Assembly (NCBI RefSeq): GCF_016757735.1
Contig: NZ_CP068439.1
Span: forward strand, 930,001 to 994,000
From: Aequorivita iocasae
GTDB lineage: Bacteria; Bacteroidota; Bacteroidia; Flavobacteriales; Flavobacteriaceae
Reading direction: 5' to 3'
Length of the DNA: 64,000 nucleotides
Positions within the stretch are counted from its first letter, which is position 1, and the number at the start of each line of letters is the position of its first letter. The notes below the pieces were generated by a model. That model made no database searches, had not been told where the DNA came from, and saw only the letters and a list, made by a program, of their open reading frames with translations. Shown one piece after another: positions 1-8,394 of the stretch. The position numbers and the translations under genes were made by a program.

Positions 1-130
1 AATCGCCTTCAGATTTAACGGGGACCAATTGAGTGGTATATCCTAAATTTTCAAGTTTGGATTTTACAGTGTTGGCTTGCCAAAGTGCAAGTTCACTGTC
101 GCGGGTGCCAATTCGGATTGTTTTTTTCAA
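1..130 (-). CDS. hemC: Hydroxymethylbilane synthase (porphobilinogen deaminase), N-terminal part only
   Basis: Partial gene, cut by the left window edge; 43 codons are visible. The protein begins [20 protein letters not shown], the diagnostic N-terminus of porphobilinogen deaminase, which polymerises four porphobilinogens into hydroxymethylbilane in tetrapyrrole synthesis. There is no ATG in the open frame between the upstream in-frame stop (about 143-145) and this motif, so the start is read as TTG at 128-130. It lies two bases after the hemA stop codon, so the two are almost certainly co-transcribed and translationally coupled. Confidence 0.9.
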   Translation of the reverse strand, partial: MKKTIRIGTRDSELALWQANTVKSKLENLGYTTQLVPVKSEGD

Positions 131-132
131 GA

Positions 133-1392
133 TTAGGCAGTTTCAAGTTGAAAAACTCTTCTTATGAGTTCTATACTTTCGGCAGAGCCTTCTTCGCCTT
201 TAAGGTGGTTGGCGAAATGTGTAGTTATTTTTTGAATGAGTCGGTCGCTAATTATTTCAGCTTGCTCTTCATTGAAACCTGCAATTTTTTTGCGTTGATA
301 ATCTATTTCGCCGGCTTTAATTTCGGCAAGTTTATTTTTGAGAGCTTTTATGGTTGGCGCAAATTTGCGATTATCTGCCCATTTATTGAATTCTTTTTCT
401 ATTTCAGTAATAATCTTTTTAGCAAGAGGAAGTTGTGCCGCACGTTGTTCCAAGGTTTGGTCAGTTACAGCAGACAGATGATCCATATGTACCAAAGTTA
501 CCATTTCATTTTTCAAAACATCATCTGAAACATTTTTCGGAATGGAAAGATCTAAAATTAATAAAGGTCTCTTAAGGTACAGCAACTCTTTTGAAATGGT
601 CGGTTGCTGCGCGCCTGTTGCCACGATTAGCACATCGGTCTGGGCTATTTCACTTTGAATATCGGCATAATCCTTAACGATCAAATTGAATTTACCCGCA
701 ACTTTTTCAGCTTTTTCCTTGGTACGGTTTATAAGGGTGATATGTTCGTTCTTGGTATGCTTTATAAGGTTTTCGCAGGTGTTTCTACCTATTTTTCCAG
801 TTCCAAAAAGAAGAATGTTCTTTTCGGAAATATAGGGCACGCGCGCCATAATGTATTGTACTGCTGCAAAACTTACTGATGTAGCTCCGGAAGAAATTCC
901 GGTTTCATTCTTGATGCGCTTACTGGCCTGAATAACCGCATTTACAAGCCGCTCCATAAAGGGGTTGATAATGTCGTGCTTTTTAGATTCCCGGAAAGCG
1001 TTTCGCAACTGGCTAATAATTTCAAAATCACCTAAAATCTGGCTATCTAACCCCGTTCCCACGTTAAAAAGATGAGAAACTGCATCGTGGTTTTTATAGA
1101 TATAGGCAACCTTTTCAAATTCCTCCACAGTACCGTTGGTATGCTCGCACAACAATTTTATAAGTTGGTACGGATGCTGTGCAAAACCATAAAGTTCAGT
1201 GCGGTTGCAAGTAGAGATGACTGCTAGGGAAGGAATACGCTCGGCTTTGGCTTGAAGCAATATATTTTCTTTTGCGGTATCGCTGATGCTGAAGTGGCCG
1301 CGAATTTCTGCATCTGCCTTTTTGTAGTTGAGGCCGATAGCGTAAAAATTGCCTTCGAGCGACTCGCCGGAATATGTCTTTAAGTTTTCCAT
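133..1392 (-). CDS. hemA: Glutamyl-tRNA reductase
   Basis: First enzyme of the C5 heme pathway: NADPH-dependent reduction of glutamyl-tRNA to glutamate-1-semialdehyde. 419 residues from the chosen ATG. The catalytic cysteine is Cys62 in the motif [11 protein letters not shown]; a Rossmann motif ([12 protein letters not shown]) for NADPH follows in the middle, and a C-terminal helical dimerisation region ends the protein. The frame is open up to 1497, but I chose the ATG at 1392 because the usual family N-terminus ([12 protein letters not shown]) starts just after it and because a TAnnTTTG promoter element (1405-1412) lies inside the longer version. It heads an operon with hemC and is divergent from an AraC-type regulator. 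Confidence 0.95.
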   Translation of the reverse strand: MENLKTYSGESLEGNFYAIGLNYKKADAEIRGHFSISDTAKENILLQAKAERIPSLAVISTCNRTELYGFAQHPYQLIKLLCEHTNGTVEEFEKVAYIYKNHDAVSHLFNVGTGLDSQILGDFEIISQLRNAFRESKKHDIINPFMERLVNAVIQASKRIKNETGISSGATSVSFAAVQYIMARVPYISEKNILLFGTGKIGRNTCENLIKHTKNEHITLINRTKEKAEKVAGKFNLIVKDYADIQSEIAQTDVLIVATGAQQPTISKELLYLKRPLLILDLSIPKNVSDDVLKNEMVTLVHMDHLSAVTDQTLEQRAAQLPLAKKIITEIEKEFNKWADNRKFAPTIKALKNKLAEIKAGEIDYQRKKIAGFNEEQAEIISDRLIQKITTHFANHLKGEEGSAESIELIRRVFQLETA

Positions 1393-1404
1393 ATAAAACA
1401 GGAG

Positions 1405-1412
1405 CAAATGTA
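1405..1412 (-). promoter_or_regulatory. -7 promoter element of hemA
   Basis: On the - strand the bases read TACATTTG, a perfect match to the Bacteroidetes -7 consensus TAnnTTTG, 12 bases before the hemA ATG. No good -33 TTG is seen at the usual spacing, so the promoter may need an activator. Confidence 0.5.
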
Positions 1413-1480
1413 AACGCATTGTTTTTAAAAAAATAACGCAAGCGGTATCTTTTATGTCGGTGGCTGTTAAAAATGGCCAA

Positions 1481-1500
1481 AATATGACATTTGTCATATT
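1481..1500. promoter_or_regulatory. Perfect dyad between hemA and the AraC regulator
   Basis: Two 9-base arms, AATATGACA and TGTCATATT, separated by TT. It is the only strong symmetric site in the 191-base divergent intergenic region, about 90 bases upstream of hemA and 84 bases upstream of the regulator. A dimeric-regulator operator is a reasonable inference; which protein binds is unknown. Confidence 0.45.
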
Positions 1501-1583
1501 TTTACCCCTAAATTAGCGGTGTCCCATCAAATTTAATAATTTTAATTTAGAACTATTCTAAATAGAAAACATTTCGAAACGCT

Positions 1584-2474
1584 ATGGAACTCCAAAAAAA
1601 TGTCGCTCAAAGTTTTTACGAAGAAACAACCATTTCCCCAGGTTTTTTTATATTGAAATTCAATAACGAAACCGATGAAAACCAAACCTTTAAACGTGAG
1701 GTAAGCTCAACATTCATACAGTTTCATTTTTGTATAAAAGGAGCTGCCGCATTTCTTTTTAATGAGGGCAACTACATCCTTACCATAAAGGAGGAAAATT
1801 CTTTGCTCCTTTATAATCCACAGCGTGATTTGCCTATAACGCTTATTCTGGAAAAGCATTCCTGGGTGCTCTCGGTATTGCTTCCTATCCATAAATTTCA
1901 CAGTCTTTTTTCTACGGAAGCGAATTACATTACCTTTTTGAGCGAAGAAAACAAAGACCGGAAATATTATAAAGAGGGGCATATTTCACCATCCATGGCG
2001 GTAGTGCTGAACCAATTGATGAACTACAACCTCCACCCTACCATAAAACCGCTGTATTTTAAGGCGAAAGCCTATGAGTTACTTAGTCTGTACTTCAACC
2101 GTCCCGCCGATGCCGATGTGGAACAATGTCCTTTTTTGGCTGATGAAGACAACGTTTCAAAAATAAAAAAAGCAAAACAGATTATGATTGCAAGAATGGC
2201 TGAACCACCTACTTTGCAAGAGCTCGCCGACGAAATAAACCTCCCTATAAATCGCTTAAAAGAAGGTTTCAAGCAAGTTTATGGCGACTCTGTGTTCAGT
2301 TTTTTGTTTGAGTATAAAATGGAAGTCGCACGGCAACTACTGGCTACGGGCTCCCACAATGTTAATGAGGTAGGTTTAAAAGTGGGCTACAGCACTTCGA
2401 GCCACTTTATCGCGGCTTTTAAGAAAAGATTTGGCACTACCCCCAAAAAGTTTTTGATGGGGCTGAACGCATAA
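1584..2474 (+). CDS. AraC-family transcriptional regulator
   Basis: 296 residues. The N-terminal two thirds look like a sensing beta-barrel domain, and the C-terminal ~100 residues form the double helix-turn-helix of the AraC/XylS family (first HTH around PTLQELADEINLPINRLKEG, second around VGLKVGYSTSSHFIAAFKKR, ending in the typical RFGTTPKKF). The gene is divergent from hemA-hemC and sits in a region with hemH and hemJ, so control of heme synthesis or iron/heme response (PchR-like role) is plausible. That role is inferred only from position; no ligand residues can be assigned. Confidence 0.85.
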   Translation: MELQKNVAQSFYEETTISPGFFILKFNNETDENQTFKREVSSTFIQFHFCIKGAAAFLFNEGNYILTIKEENSLLLYNPQRDLPITLILEKHSWVLSVLLPIHKFHSLFSTEANYITFLSEENKDRKYYKEGHISPSMAVVLNQLMNYNLHPTIKPLYFKAKAYELLSLYFNRPADADVEQCPFLADEDNVSKIKKAKQIMIARMAEPPTLQELADEINLPINRLKEGFKQVYGDSVFSFLFEYKMEVARQLLATGSHNVNEVGLKVGYSTSSHFIAAFKKRFGTTPKKFLMGLNA

Positions 2475-2617
2475 CTTGAACATACAATCCTGACAACCCT
2501 CTAGAAACATCATAAACATAAAGAAAAAATAAAAAAAATTTCCCTTAGTCTGCCTTATTTTTGGATGGTAAAAAAGATTAAATTTAGTCCGTTTTAATCA
2601 GCATTATTTACTTTATT

Positions 2618-3805
2618 ATGAAGTGTGCCCTTTTAAGACCTATGGTCATCCTGTTTTTTATAAGTGTATTGTGTACTACAGTTTCTGCCCAAGACGCCAA
2701 AAAACCTAGAGCCCGTGATTTGGGAATTCCCTTTTCCGGCACACCGGGAGCCTATAACTCAATTACTGATGTGCCCGGCCTCTTGGTGGGCTATAAAACC
2801 TTGATTGCGGGAGAAGGCGCACTCGAGCCCGGCAAAGGCCCAGTACGTACTGGAGTTACGGTTATTTTACCGAAAGGAAAGAGTGAAAAAAGTTATGCTG
2901 CGGCCTGGTTTAACCTAAATGGTGATGGAGAAATGACGGGCTTACCCTATGTAGAAGATTACGGCACCAATTCGGGCGCAATAGGAATAACCAACACCAA
3001 TAGTGTGGGCGTAGTACGCGATGCCATTGGTGAGTGGAATTATAAAAACTTTACGAATAAGGAATTGATTGATTTCTCTTTTGGGCTGCCCGTAGTGGCG
3101 GAAACCTGGGATGGTCTTTTAAACGATATTAACGGGTTTCATGTTAAAAAGGAAGACGTATTTAAGGCTCTTGATAGCGCTTCTTCAGGCAGTATAGCCG
3201 AAGGTAATGTTGGAGGTGGTACCGGTATGGCACTTTACGGGTTTAAAGGCGGTAGTGGGACAGCCTCACGGATGGTAACCATAAATAACAAAGTCTACAC
3301 GGTAGGCGTATTTATACAAGCCAATTTTGGGGGCATGAATGAATTGACAATTGCGGGAGTGCCCGTTGGCAAAGAACTCGGAGGGCCTCGACCCATTATC
3401 CAAAACCCCAAACGAAAGGACGGTTCTGCCATAGTAATAGTAGCTACCGATGCCCCGCTTTCTCCAAACCAACTAAAGCATTTGGCAAAACGAGTGACGC
3501 ACGGCATTGCACGTACTGGAACAATATCGCACGACAGTTCTGGAGAAACCTTTATGGCCGTAAGCACCACTACGCCTGAGTACAATGAAGATTATACCGT
3601 TGAAAAATGGGAAGTTATACCTAAATAGCTCCTTAACCCTTTATATCAAGCGACCGTTGAGGCCACGGAAGAAGCCATCATTAACACATTGGTTGCCGCA
3701 GAAGAAATGAAGGGAATAAACGATAATACCTTTTACCCAATACCACACGACAAACTGCAGGAAGTATTGAGAAAGTATAACCGTTTGGTGGAATTGGATA
3801 AATAA
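2618..3805 (+). pseudogene. P1-family (DmpA/aminopeptidase) peptidase interrupted by an in-frame amber codon
   Basis: The first open part (2618-3628, 336 residues) begins with a signal peptide (hydrophobic stretch ending TVSAQ) and matches the P1 family of self-processing N-terminal nucleophile aminopeptidases: TDVPGLLVGY, GNVGGGTGM, and the self-cleavage/nucleophile region DGSAIVIVATDAPL. It stops at TAG 3626-3628. The same frame continues without another stop to TAA 3803-3805, giving 58 more residues (NPLYQATVEATEEAIINTLV, then IPHDKLQEVLRKY) that are exactly the normal C-terminal end of the family. Full length would be 395 residues. So one substitution of a sense codon to TAG has cut off the C-terminus; either a recent pseudogene, a truncated but folded protein, or readthrough. 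A sequencing error cannot be excluded. A -7-like element TATTTTTG is at 2556-2563. Confidence 0.85.
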
Positions 3806-4126
3806 TAATTTAGATAATTGAATGGGTTCTGAAAGTTAACAATAAAAAGTCGCCCATAAAAATTCACCGGGAGACTTTCATTTAAACTAATTAATACATA
3901 TAAAAAATATTCCTTCAAAAGACGCTTAGTAATATTATCATTTTTGCCTGACACTCCCTTTTAGGCGGCGGCCCCAATCTGGAATATGCTAGCTTTTGTA
4001 CTTTAAGCGTAACAGGAATTGGTGCTTGTATCTCGCCCTCCAAACAAAGTGTTTACTACTATAGGGTCAATAAATTTTTACTATAAAAAATCAAAATACC
4101 GTTATAACCTTAAATAAGCTTACTTC
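3806..4126. other. 321-base intergenic stretch, no gene seen
   Basis: No convincing coding frame on either strand. A weak hairpin with mismatches may lie around 3848-3879 (AGTC-CCC pairing with GGG-GACT) and could end the peptidase transcript. Nothing else recognisable before the hemH promoter. Confidence 0.4.
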
Positions 4127-4157
4127 TTGAAGGTTCAATTATAAAAGCCTAATTTTG
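4127..4157 (+). promoter_or_regulatory. Promoter of hemH
   Basis: TTG at 4127-4129, a 20-base spacer, then TAATTTTG at 4150-4157, matching the Bacteroidetes consensus at both boxes. Transcription should start near 4163, leaving a leader of about 15 bases before the ATG at 4180. Confidence 0.65.
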
Positions 4158-4179
4158 CTTTTCTAAAAAATTGCCAATC

Positions 4180-5217
4180 ATGAAGGGAGTTCTCCTCGTA
4201 AATCTCGGTTCGCCAGACAGTACCAATCCAAAAGACGTAAAAAAATACCTCGATGAGTTTTTGATGGACCCACGTGTTATTGATGTTCCATTTTGGCTAC
4301 GTTCATTTATAGTAAGAGGAATTATTTTGAATACCCGACCAAAAAAATCTGCTGAGGCTTACCAAAAAATCTGGTGGGACGAAGGTTCTCCCCTTATTGT
4401 AATCTCAGAAAGACTTCAAAAAAAAATTCAGGAAAAAACCACCGCGCCCGTTGCCCTAGCTATGCGCTACGGTAGTATGACATTAAAAAAAGGCCTGCAG
4501 GAATTAGTGGATCAAGGGGTTGATGAAATTTTGACCATTCCTCTTTATCCACAATTTGCAATGGCAACTACTGAAACCATAGATGTAAAGGTAGAAGAAC
4601 TTAAAAATAAGTTCTTTCCGCAACTTCAAATTACTTCGCTTCCTGCCTTTTACAACAAGCCGCAATATATTGAAGTGCTTTCTAAAAGTATTTCCGAAAA
4701 ATTGGGAGGGTTGGATTATGAGCATCTATTATTCAGTTATCACGGCGTTCCTGAAAGGCATATTTACAAGCGCGACATCACAAAAAGCCATTGCAAAATA
4801 GATGGCAGCTGCTGTATAACGCCCTCCCCGGCTCATGAGTTCTGTTACCGCCACCAATGTTTAAAGACCACAGCTTTAGTTGCAGAAAAACTGAATTTAA
4901 AACCCGGTACTTACTCCAATGCCTTTCAATCACGATTAGGCTTTGACCCTTGGTTAAAACCGCCAACTGATAGAACCATTGAGCGATTAGCCCTTGAGGG
5001 CACAAAGAAAATGGCGATTGTTACTCCCGCATTTGTAAGTGATTGTCTTGAAACTTTAGAAGAAATAGCTATGGAAGGTGAAGAAATTTTCCACGAAGCA
5101 GGCGGAAAGGAATTTACGGTAGTGCCCTGCCTTAACGACCGCGATGATTGGGCCAAAGTATTGACGGGCTGGATTGATACTTGGCGCATTGTAGATGTAA
5201 AAACTGCAATAGCCTAA
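4180..5217 (+). CDS. hemH: Ferrochelatase
   Basis: Inserts Fe2+ into protoporphyrin IX, the last step of protoheme synthesis. 345 residues from the ATG at 4180; an in-frame TTG at 4171 is rejected since the predicted transcript start is just ahead of it and the family N-terminus is MKGVLLVNLGSPDS. The active-site motif SYHGVPERH is present. Right behind it lies a cysteine-rich segment with Cys205, 211, 212, 222 and 227 (CKIDGSCC ... CYRHQC), which may bind a [2Fe-2S] cluster as in the ferrochelatase class with an internal rather than C-terminal cluster site; this is inferred. The stop overlaps the start of the following MATE gene by one base (TAATG), so the two are translationally coupled. 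Confidence 0.95.
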   Translation: MKGVLLVNLGSPDSTNPKDVKKYLDEFLMDPRVIDVPFWLRSFIVRGIILNTRPKKSAEAYQKIWWDEGSPLIVISERLQKKIQEKTTAPVALAMRYGSMTLKKGLQELVDQGVDEILTIPLYPQFAMATTETIDVKVEELKNKFFPQLQITSLPAFYNKPQYIEVLSKSISEKLGGLDYEHLLFSYHGVPERHIYKRDITKSHCKIDGSCCITPSPAHEFCYRHQCLKTTALVAEKLNLKPGTYSNAFQSRLGFDPWLKPPTDRTIERLALEGTKKMAIVTPAFVSDCLETLEEIAMEGEEIFHEAGGKEFTVVPCLNDRDDWAKVLTGWIDTWRIVDVKTAIA

Positions 5218-6560
5218 TGAAACCCAACCAAAGTGCCGCCCTGGGCACCGAGTCCATAGGAAGCCTGTTAATAAAACAGGCTGTTCCCGCATCTATTGGT
5301 ATCTTGGTGATGTCGCTGAACATTCTGGTTGATACCATTTTTGTGGGCAATTGGATTGGTTCCATTGCCATTGCGGCTATTAACGTAGTACTCCCTGTTT
5401 CTTTTTTTATCGCTGCTTTAGGGATGGCTATTGGAATTGGCGGTTCTTCCATTATTTCGCGCGCTTTAGGAGCAGATAATAAGGAGCGTGCACTAAAAAC
5501 TTTTGGCAATCAAATTACCTTAACATTATTGCTTACCACAGCAATGGTTGTCTTTGGATTGATATTCATTAATGAACTTATACCCGCTTTCGGAGGCAAG
5601 GGCGACATCTTTGAGCCTGCAAAAATCTATTACCGTATCGTGCTTTACGGCGTGCCACTTTTGGCGCTATGTATGATGGGGAATAACGTTATACGCGCCG
5701 AGGGCAAGCCTAAGTTCGCAATGATTGCAATGATTATTCCTTCCGTTGGAAATCTGGTTTTAGACTATATTCTCATAAATCTTTTGGATATGGGCATGGA
5801 AGGGGCGGCATGGGCTACTACGGTTTCCTATGGCCTGTGTTTTCTTTATGTGCTGTGGTTTTTTCTAAGCGACAAATCGGAACTTAAAATAAATTGGACA
5901 CACTTTGGACTTAATACTTCCATTATTAAAGAAATGTCGGCACTTGGTTTTGTTACCTTGGCACGACAGGCCGTGGTGAGCGTTACCTACCTTTTAATGA
6001 ACAATATTCTTTTCAATTTGGGAGGCGAAGCTTCTGTTGCTGCGTATGGAATTATTGGTAGAATGTTGATGTTTGCACTCTTCCCAGTTTTGGGGGTAAC
6101 GCAAGGTTTTTTACCGATTGCAGGCTATAATTATGGTGCCCATAAATTTTCCCGCGTTCGCGAAAGCATCAACAAAGCCATTTTATATGCTGGCGGTTTG
6201 GGCCTACTTATTTTTGCACTGATCATGATTTTCCCGGAGAGCATTGTTTCAGTATTTACAAAAGATGCCGATATTCTTTCTGAAACGCCGCACTATATGC
6301 GCTGGGTGTTTGCCGCAACGCCAATTATAGCAATCCAGTTGATTGGCTCCGCCTATTTTCAGGCCATCGGTAAAGCAGTTCCTGCCTTATTACTAACGTT
6401 AACCCGACAAGGATTCTTTTTTATTCCGCTTATTTTTATCCTGCCGCTTTTTTTTGGCGAACTTGGCGTATGGATTTCCTTTCCGGCGGCAGATGTACTT
6501 TCAACTATAGTGACGGGGTATTTTTTGAATCGGGAAATTCGGAAGACACTTCGCGCTTGA
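5217..6560 (+). CDS. MATE-family multidrug/Na+ antiporter
   Basis: 447 residues, about 12 hydrophobic transmembrane segments in two homologous halves (MatE repeats); typical phrases are LNILVDTIFVGNWIGS in the first helix region and IGRMLMFALFPVLGVTQGF in the second half. Exports cationic compounds in exchange for Na+ or H+. The start is the ATG at 5217, overlapping the hemH stop by one base; a longer frame from 5181 would lie inside hemH. The coupling to hemH suggests co-expression; a role in porphyrin or heme efflux is only a guess. Confidence 0.9.
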   Translation: MKPNQSAALGTESIGSLLIKQAVPASIGILVMSLNILVDTIFVGNWIGSIAIAAINVVLPVSFFIAALGMAIGIGGSSIISRALGADNKERALKTFGNQITLTLLLTTAMVVFGLIFINELIPAFGGKGDIFEPAKIYYRIVLYGVPLLALCMMGNNVIRAEGKPKFAMIAMIIPSVGNLVLDYILINLLDMGMEGAAWATTVSYGLCFLYVLWFFLSDKSELKINWTHFGLNTSIIKEMSALGFVTLARQAVVSVTYLLMNNILFNLGGEASVAAYGIIGRMLMFALFPVLGVTQGFLPIAGYNYGAHKFSRVRESINKAILYAGGLGLLIFALIMIFPESIVSVFTKDADILSETPHYMRWVFAATPIIAIQLIGSAYFQAIGKAVPALLLTLTRQGFFFIPLIFILPLFFGELGVWISFPAADVLSTIVTGYFLNREIRKTLRA

Positions 6561-6567
6561 TTTTTTT

Positions 6568-6590
6568 TTTGGTATCTTTCAAATACCAAA
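6568..6590. repeat. Small inverted repeat upstream of the T9SS cargo gene
   Basis: Arms TTTGGTAT (6568-6575) and ATACCAAA (6583-6590) around a 7-base loop, just after the MATE stop and 12 bases before the next ATG. It is preceded, not followed, by a T-run, so it is a poor terminator; it may be an operator or a leader hairpin. Confidence 0.35.
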
Positions 6591-6601
6591 TATTTTGAAT
6601 T

Positions 6602-7702
6602 ATGAAAAAAATAGTTCTTTCTTTCGCCCTATTTTTTATAGGAAATTTTGTTATTGCCCAAGTTTCGGAAATTGTACAGCAAACGTGGTATTTAAGAAGT
6701 TTAGAAATCAACAACAATTGGCATTATGTTCCCTATGGAGAAATGATGGAGCTTAATTTTGGCGGAAGCAATCCAAATTATACCGCAAACACCAATGGCA
6801 TAGAGAATACATTTACAGCCAATGTTACTTTTGAAAATGATGAAATTTCTTTTAGTTCAATAGAGGTTTCATCAGCAACATGCACTTCTTCCAATTGCGA
6901 TTTTGAAGATTTATATTTTTATGAAATTTTGAGCAATCAAAATTTGGATGACAAAACTTTTACCTATTTCTATCAGGTTATAACTAGTGGCAGAAAGACA
7001 TTTCGCATAACAGATTCAAACGGAAATCGTGCTACTTTCACAGACCAACCTTTGGAAGAAATTGACGAGGTATTGTTTCAAACTTGGTACTTGCATTATA
7101 TGGAATTCGATTTTGGAGACACAGTTTTTATATCTGAATATAACCCATCAATTTCACCCTCAATTACCATTAACCCGGATTTATCATATACAGGCTTTGG
7201 ATCTTGTAACGATTTTATGGGAACATTTAATTATAGTGAGATTCCCTCGAGTGGCGCTATTCTTATTCCAAATGATTTTGATGCAACTTTAAGGATTTGT
7301 GATTTTCATAGGGATTTTGAGGTCTATTATTTTTCCCAATTTGAAAATAATGGAATATTGTATTTTATCTTTGGTGAAGACCCGACAACAGGAGAAGGAT
7401 TCTTTTCTTTTGAGAAAGCTCCAGGATTTTTTTTTCATTTTTATAACTATCCATTATCGGTTAAGGATTCCCAGAAAAATTCCTTTTCCGTTTCTCCAAA
7501 TCCCGCACAGGATATGTTATTTATAAAATCATCTTTAAACAACTTGCAGTCTGCTACTATTACGGATATTAACGGAAGAATCGTAGCGAAGAAAATTTCA
7601 GTTTCAAATGAAATTGATGTCTCAAATTTAAAATCGGGCATGTATTTTATAACCATCACTTCTTCCGAAGGAAACATTACGAAGAAATTTATAAAAAATT
7701 GA
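6602..7702 (+). CDS. Secreted lipocalin/META-like repeat protein with T9SS sorting domain
   Basis: 366 residues. A signal peptide (MKKIVLSFALFFIGNFVIAQ) is followed by two related ~130-residue modules, each starting with a QTWYL motif (around residues 25 and 155), with conserved Cys pairs; the pattern resembles lipocalin-like or META-type heat-shock domains. The last ~75 residues are a type A T9SS sorting domain (SVSPNPAQDMLFIK ... DVSNLKSGMYFITI). So the protein is exported by Sec, then taken across the outer membrane by the type IX system. No enzymatic motif is seen and the biological role is unknown. Confidence 0.8.
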   Translation: MKKIVLSFALFFIGNFVIAQVSEIVQQTWYLRSLEINNNWHYVPYGEMMELNFGGSNPNYTANTNGIENTFTANVTFENDEISFSSIEVSSATCTSSNCDFEDLYFYEILSNQNLDDKTFTYFYQVITSGRKTFRITDSNGNRATFTDQPLEEIDEVLFQTWYLHYMEFDFGDTVFISEYNPSISPSITINPDLSYTGFGSCNDFMGTFNYSEIPSSGAILIPNDFDATLRICDFHRDFEVYYFSQFENNGILYFIFGEDPTTGEGFFSFEKAPGFFFHFYNYPLSVKDSQKNSFSVSPNPAQDMLFIKSSLNNLQSATITDINGRIVAKKISVSNEIDVSNLKSGMYFITITSSEGNITKKFIKN

Positions 7703-7783
7703 GTTTCAAAAACAATTGCCAACAACCATTATTTTATTTATTAGGTATCTTTACGCCCAAGTTTTAAAAAAACTGAGCTGGTA

Positions 7784-8338
7784 ATGGAACAATACTATCC
7801 GTACATAAAATCCCTTCACCTAATATTTATAATCACTTGGTTTGCAGGACTTTTTTATATTGTTCGCCTATTTGTTTACCAAATTGAGGCTTCCGAAAAA
7901 CCTTCCCCTGAAAGGGAAATTCTGGGAAAGCAACTGAAAATAATGGCTTCGCGCCTTTGGACCATTATTACCTGGCCCAGTATGATATTGGCTGTTTTTT
8001 TTGGCATCTGGTTGCTTTTAATGCGCACCTTTTTCTTGGCAGACGCCTGGATGCAAGTGAAATTAGCATTTGTAATCCTCTTGATTATTTACCACCTTAA
8101 ATGTCACAAAATTTATAAACAGTTGCAAAACGGAGTGGTAAAGCATTCCTCAAACTATATGCGCCTTTTTAATGAAGTGCCCACAATAATATTGTTTGCC
8201 GTAGTTTTTTTGGTTATTTTGAAAAGTGCCGTCAACTGGATTTATGGAACCGTTGGCATTATAATCTTTGCTATTTTATTGATGATGGGCTATAAAATTT
8301 ACAAACGCATTCGGGAGAAAAAAAATTCTGAATTCTGA
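7784..8338 (+). CDS. hemJ: HemJ-type protoporphyrinogen IX oxidase
   Basis: 184 residues, four to five transmembrane helices. Matches the HemJ/UPF0093 family that oxidises protoporphyrinogen IX to protoporphyrin IX, the substrate of HemH: SLHLIFIITWFAGLFYIVRL in the first helix with the conserved His and Arg, LWTIITWPSMILAVFFGIWL in the second, QVKLAF and a conserved YHLKCHK in the third. No hemG or hemY is in the window, and the presence of hemH 2.6 kb upstream fits. A 7-base tandem repeat crosses the stop codon (see 8324-8348). Confidence 0.88.
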   Translation: MEQYYPYIKSLHLIFIITWFAGLFYIVRLFVYQIEASEKPSPEREILGKQLKIMASRLWTIITWPSMILAVFFGIWLLLMRTFFLADAWMQVKLAFVILLIIYHLKCHKIYKQLQNGVVKHSSNYMRLFNEVPTIILFAVVFLVILKSAVNWIYGTVGIIIFAILLMMGYKIYKRIREKKNSEF

Positions 8339-8348
8339 ATTCTGAATT
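8324..8348 (+). repeat. AATTCTG heptanucleotide tandem repeat across the hemJ stop
   Basis: Three full copies of AATTCTG (8324-8330, 8331-8337, 8338-8344) plus a partial fourth. The hemJ stop TGA (8336-8338) is made by the repeat. Because the unit is 7 bases, gain or loss of copies can only alter sequence after the first TGA unless the first copy is disrupted. Confidence 0.8.
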
Positions 8349-8394
8349 AATACGGTTTAATTATTGCTATCTTTCTTTCTTCAAAACAATGTAA

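Noticed and set aside
1393-1497. A longer hemA start (ATG 1497) giving 454 residues
   Set aside because: It lies beyond a perfect -7 element, and the extra residues do not match the family N-terminus.
6568-6590. Inverted repeat as a terminator of the MATE gene
   Set aside because: The T-run is in front of, not behind, the hairpin; kept only as a repeat.
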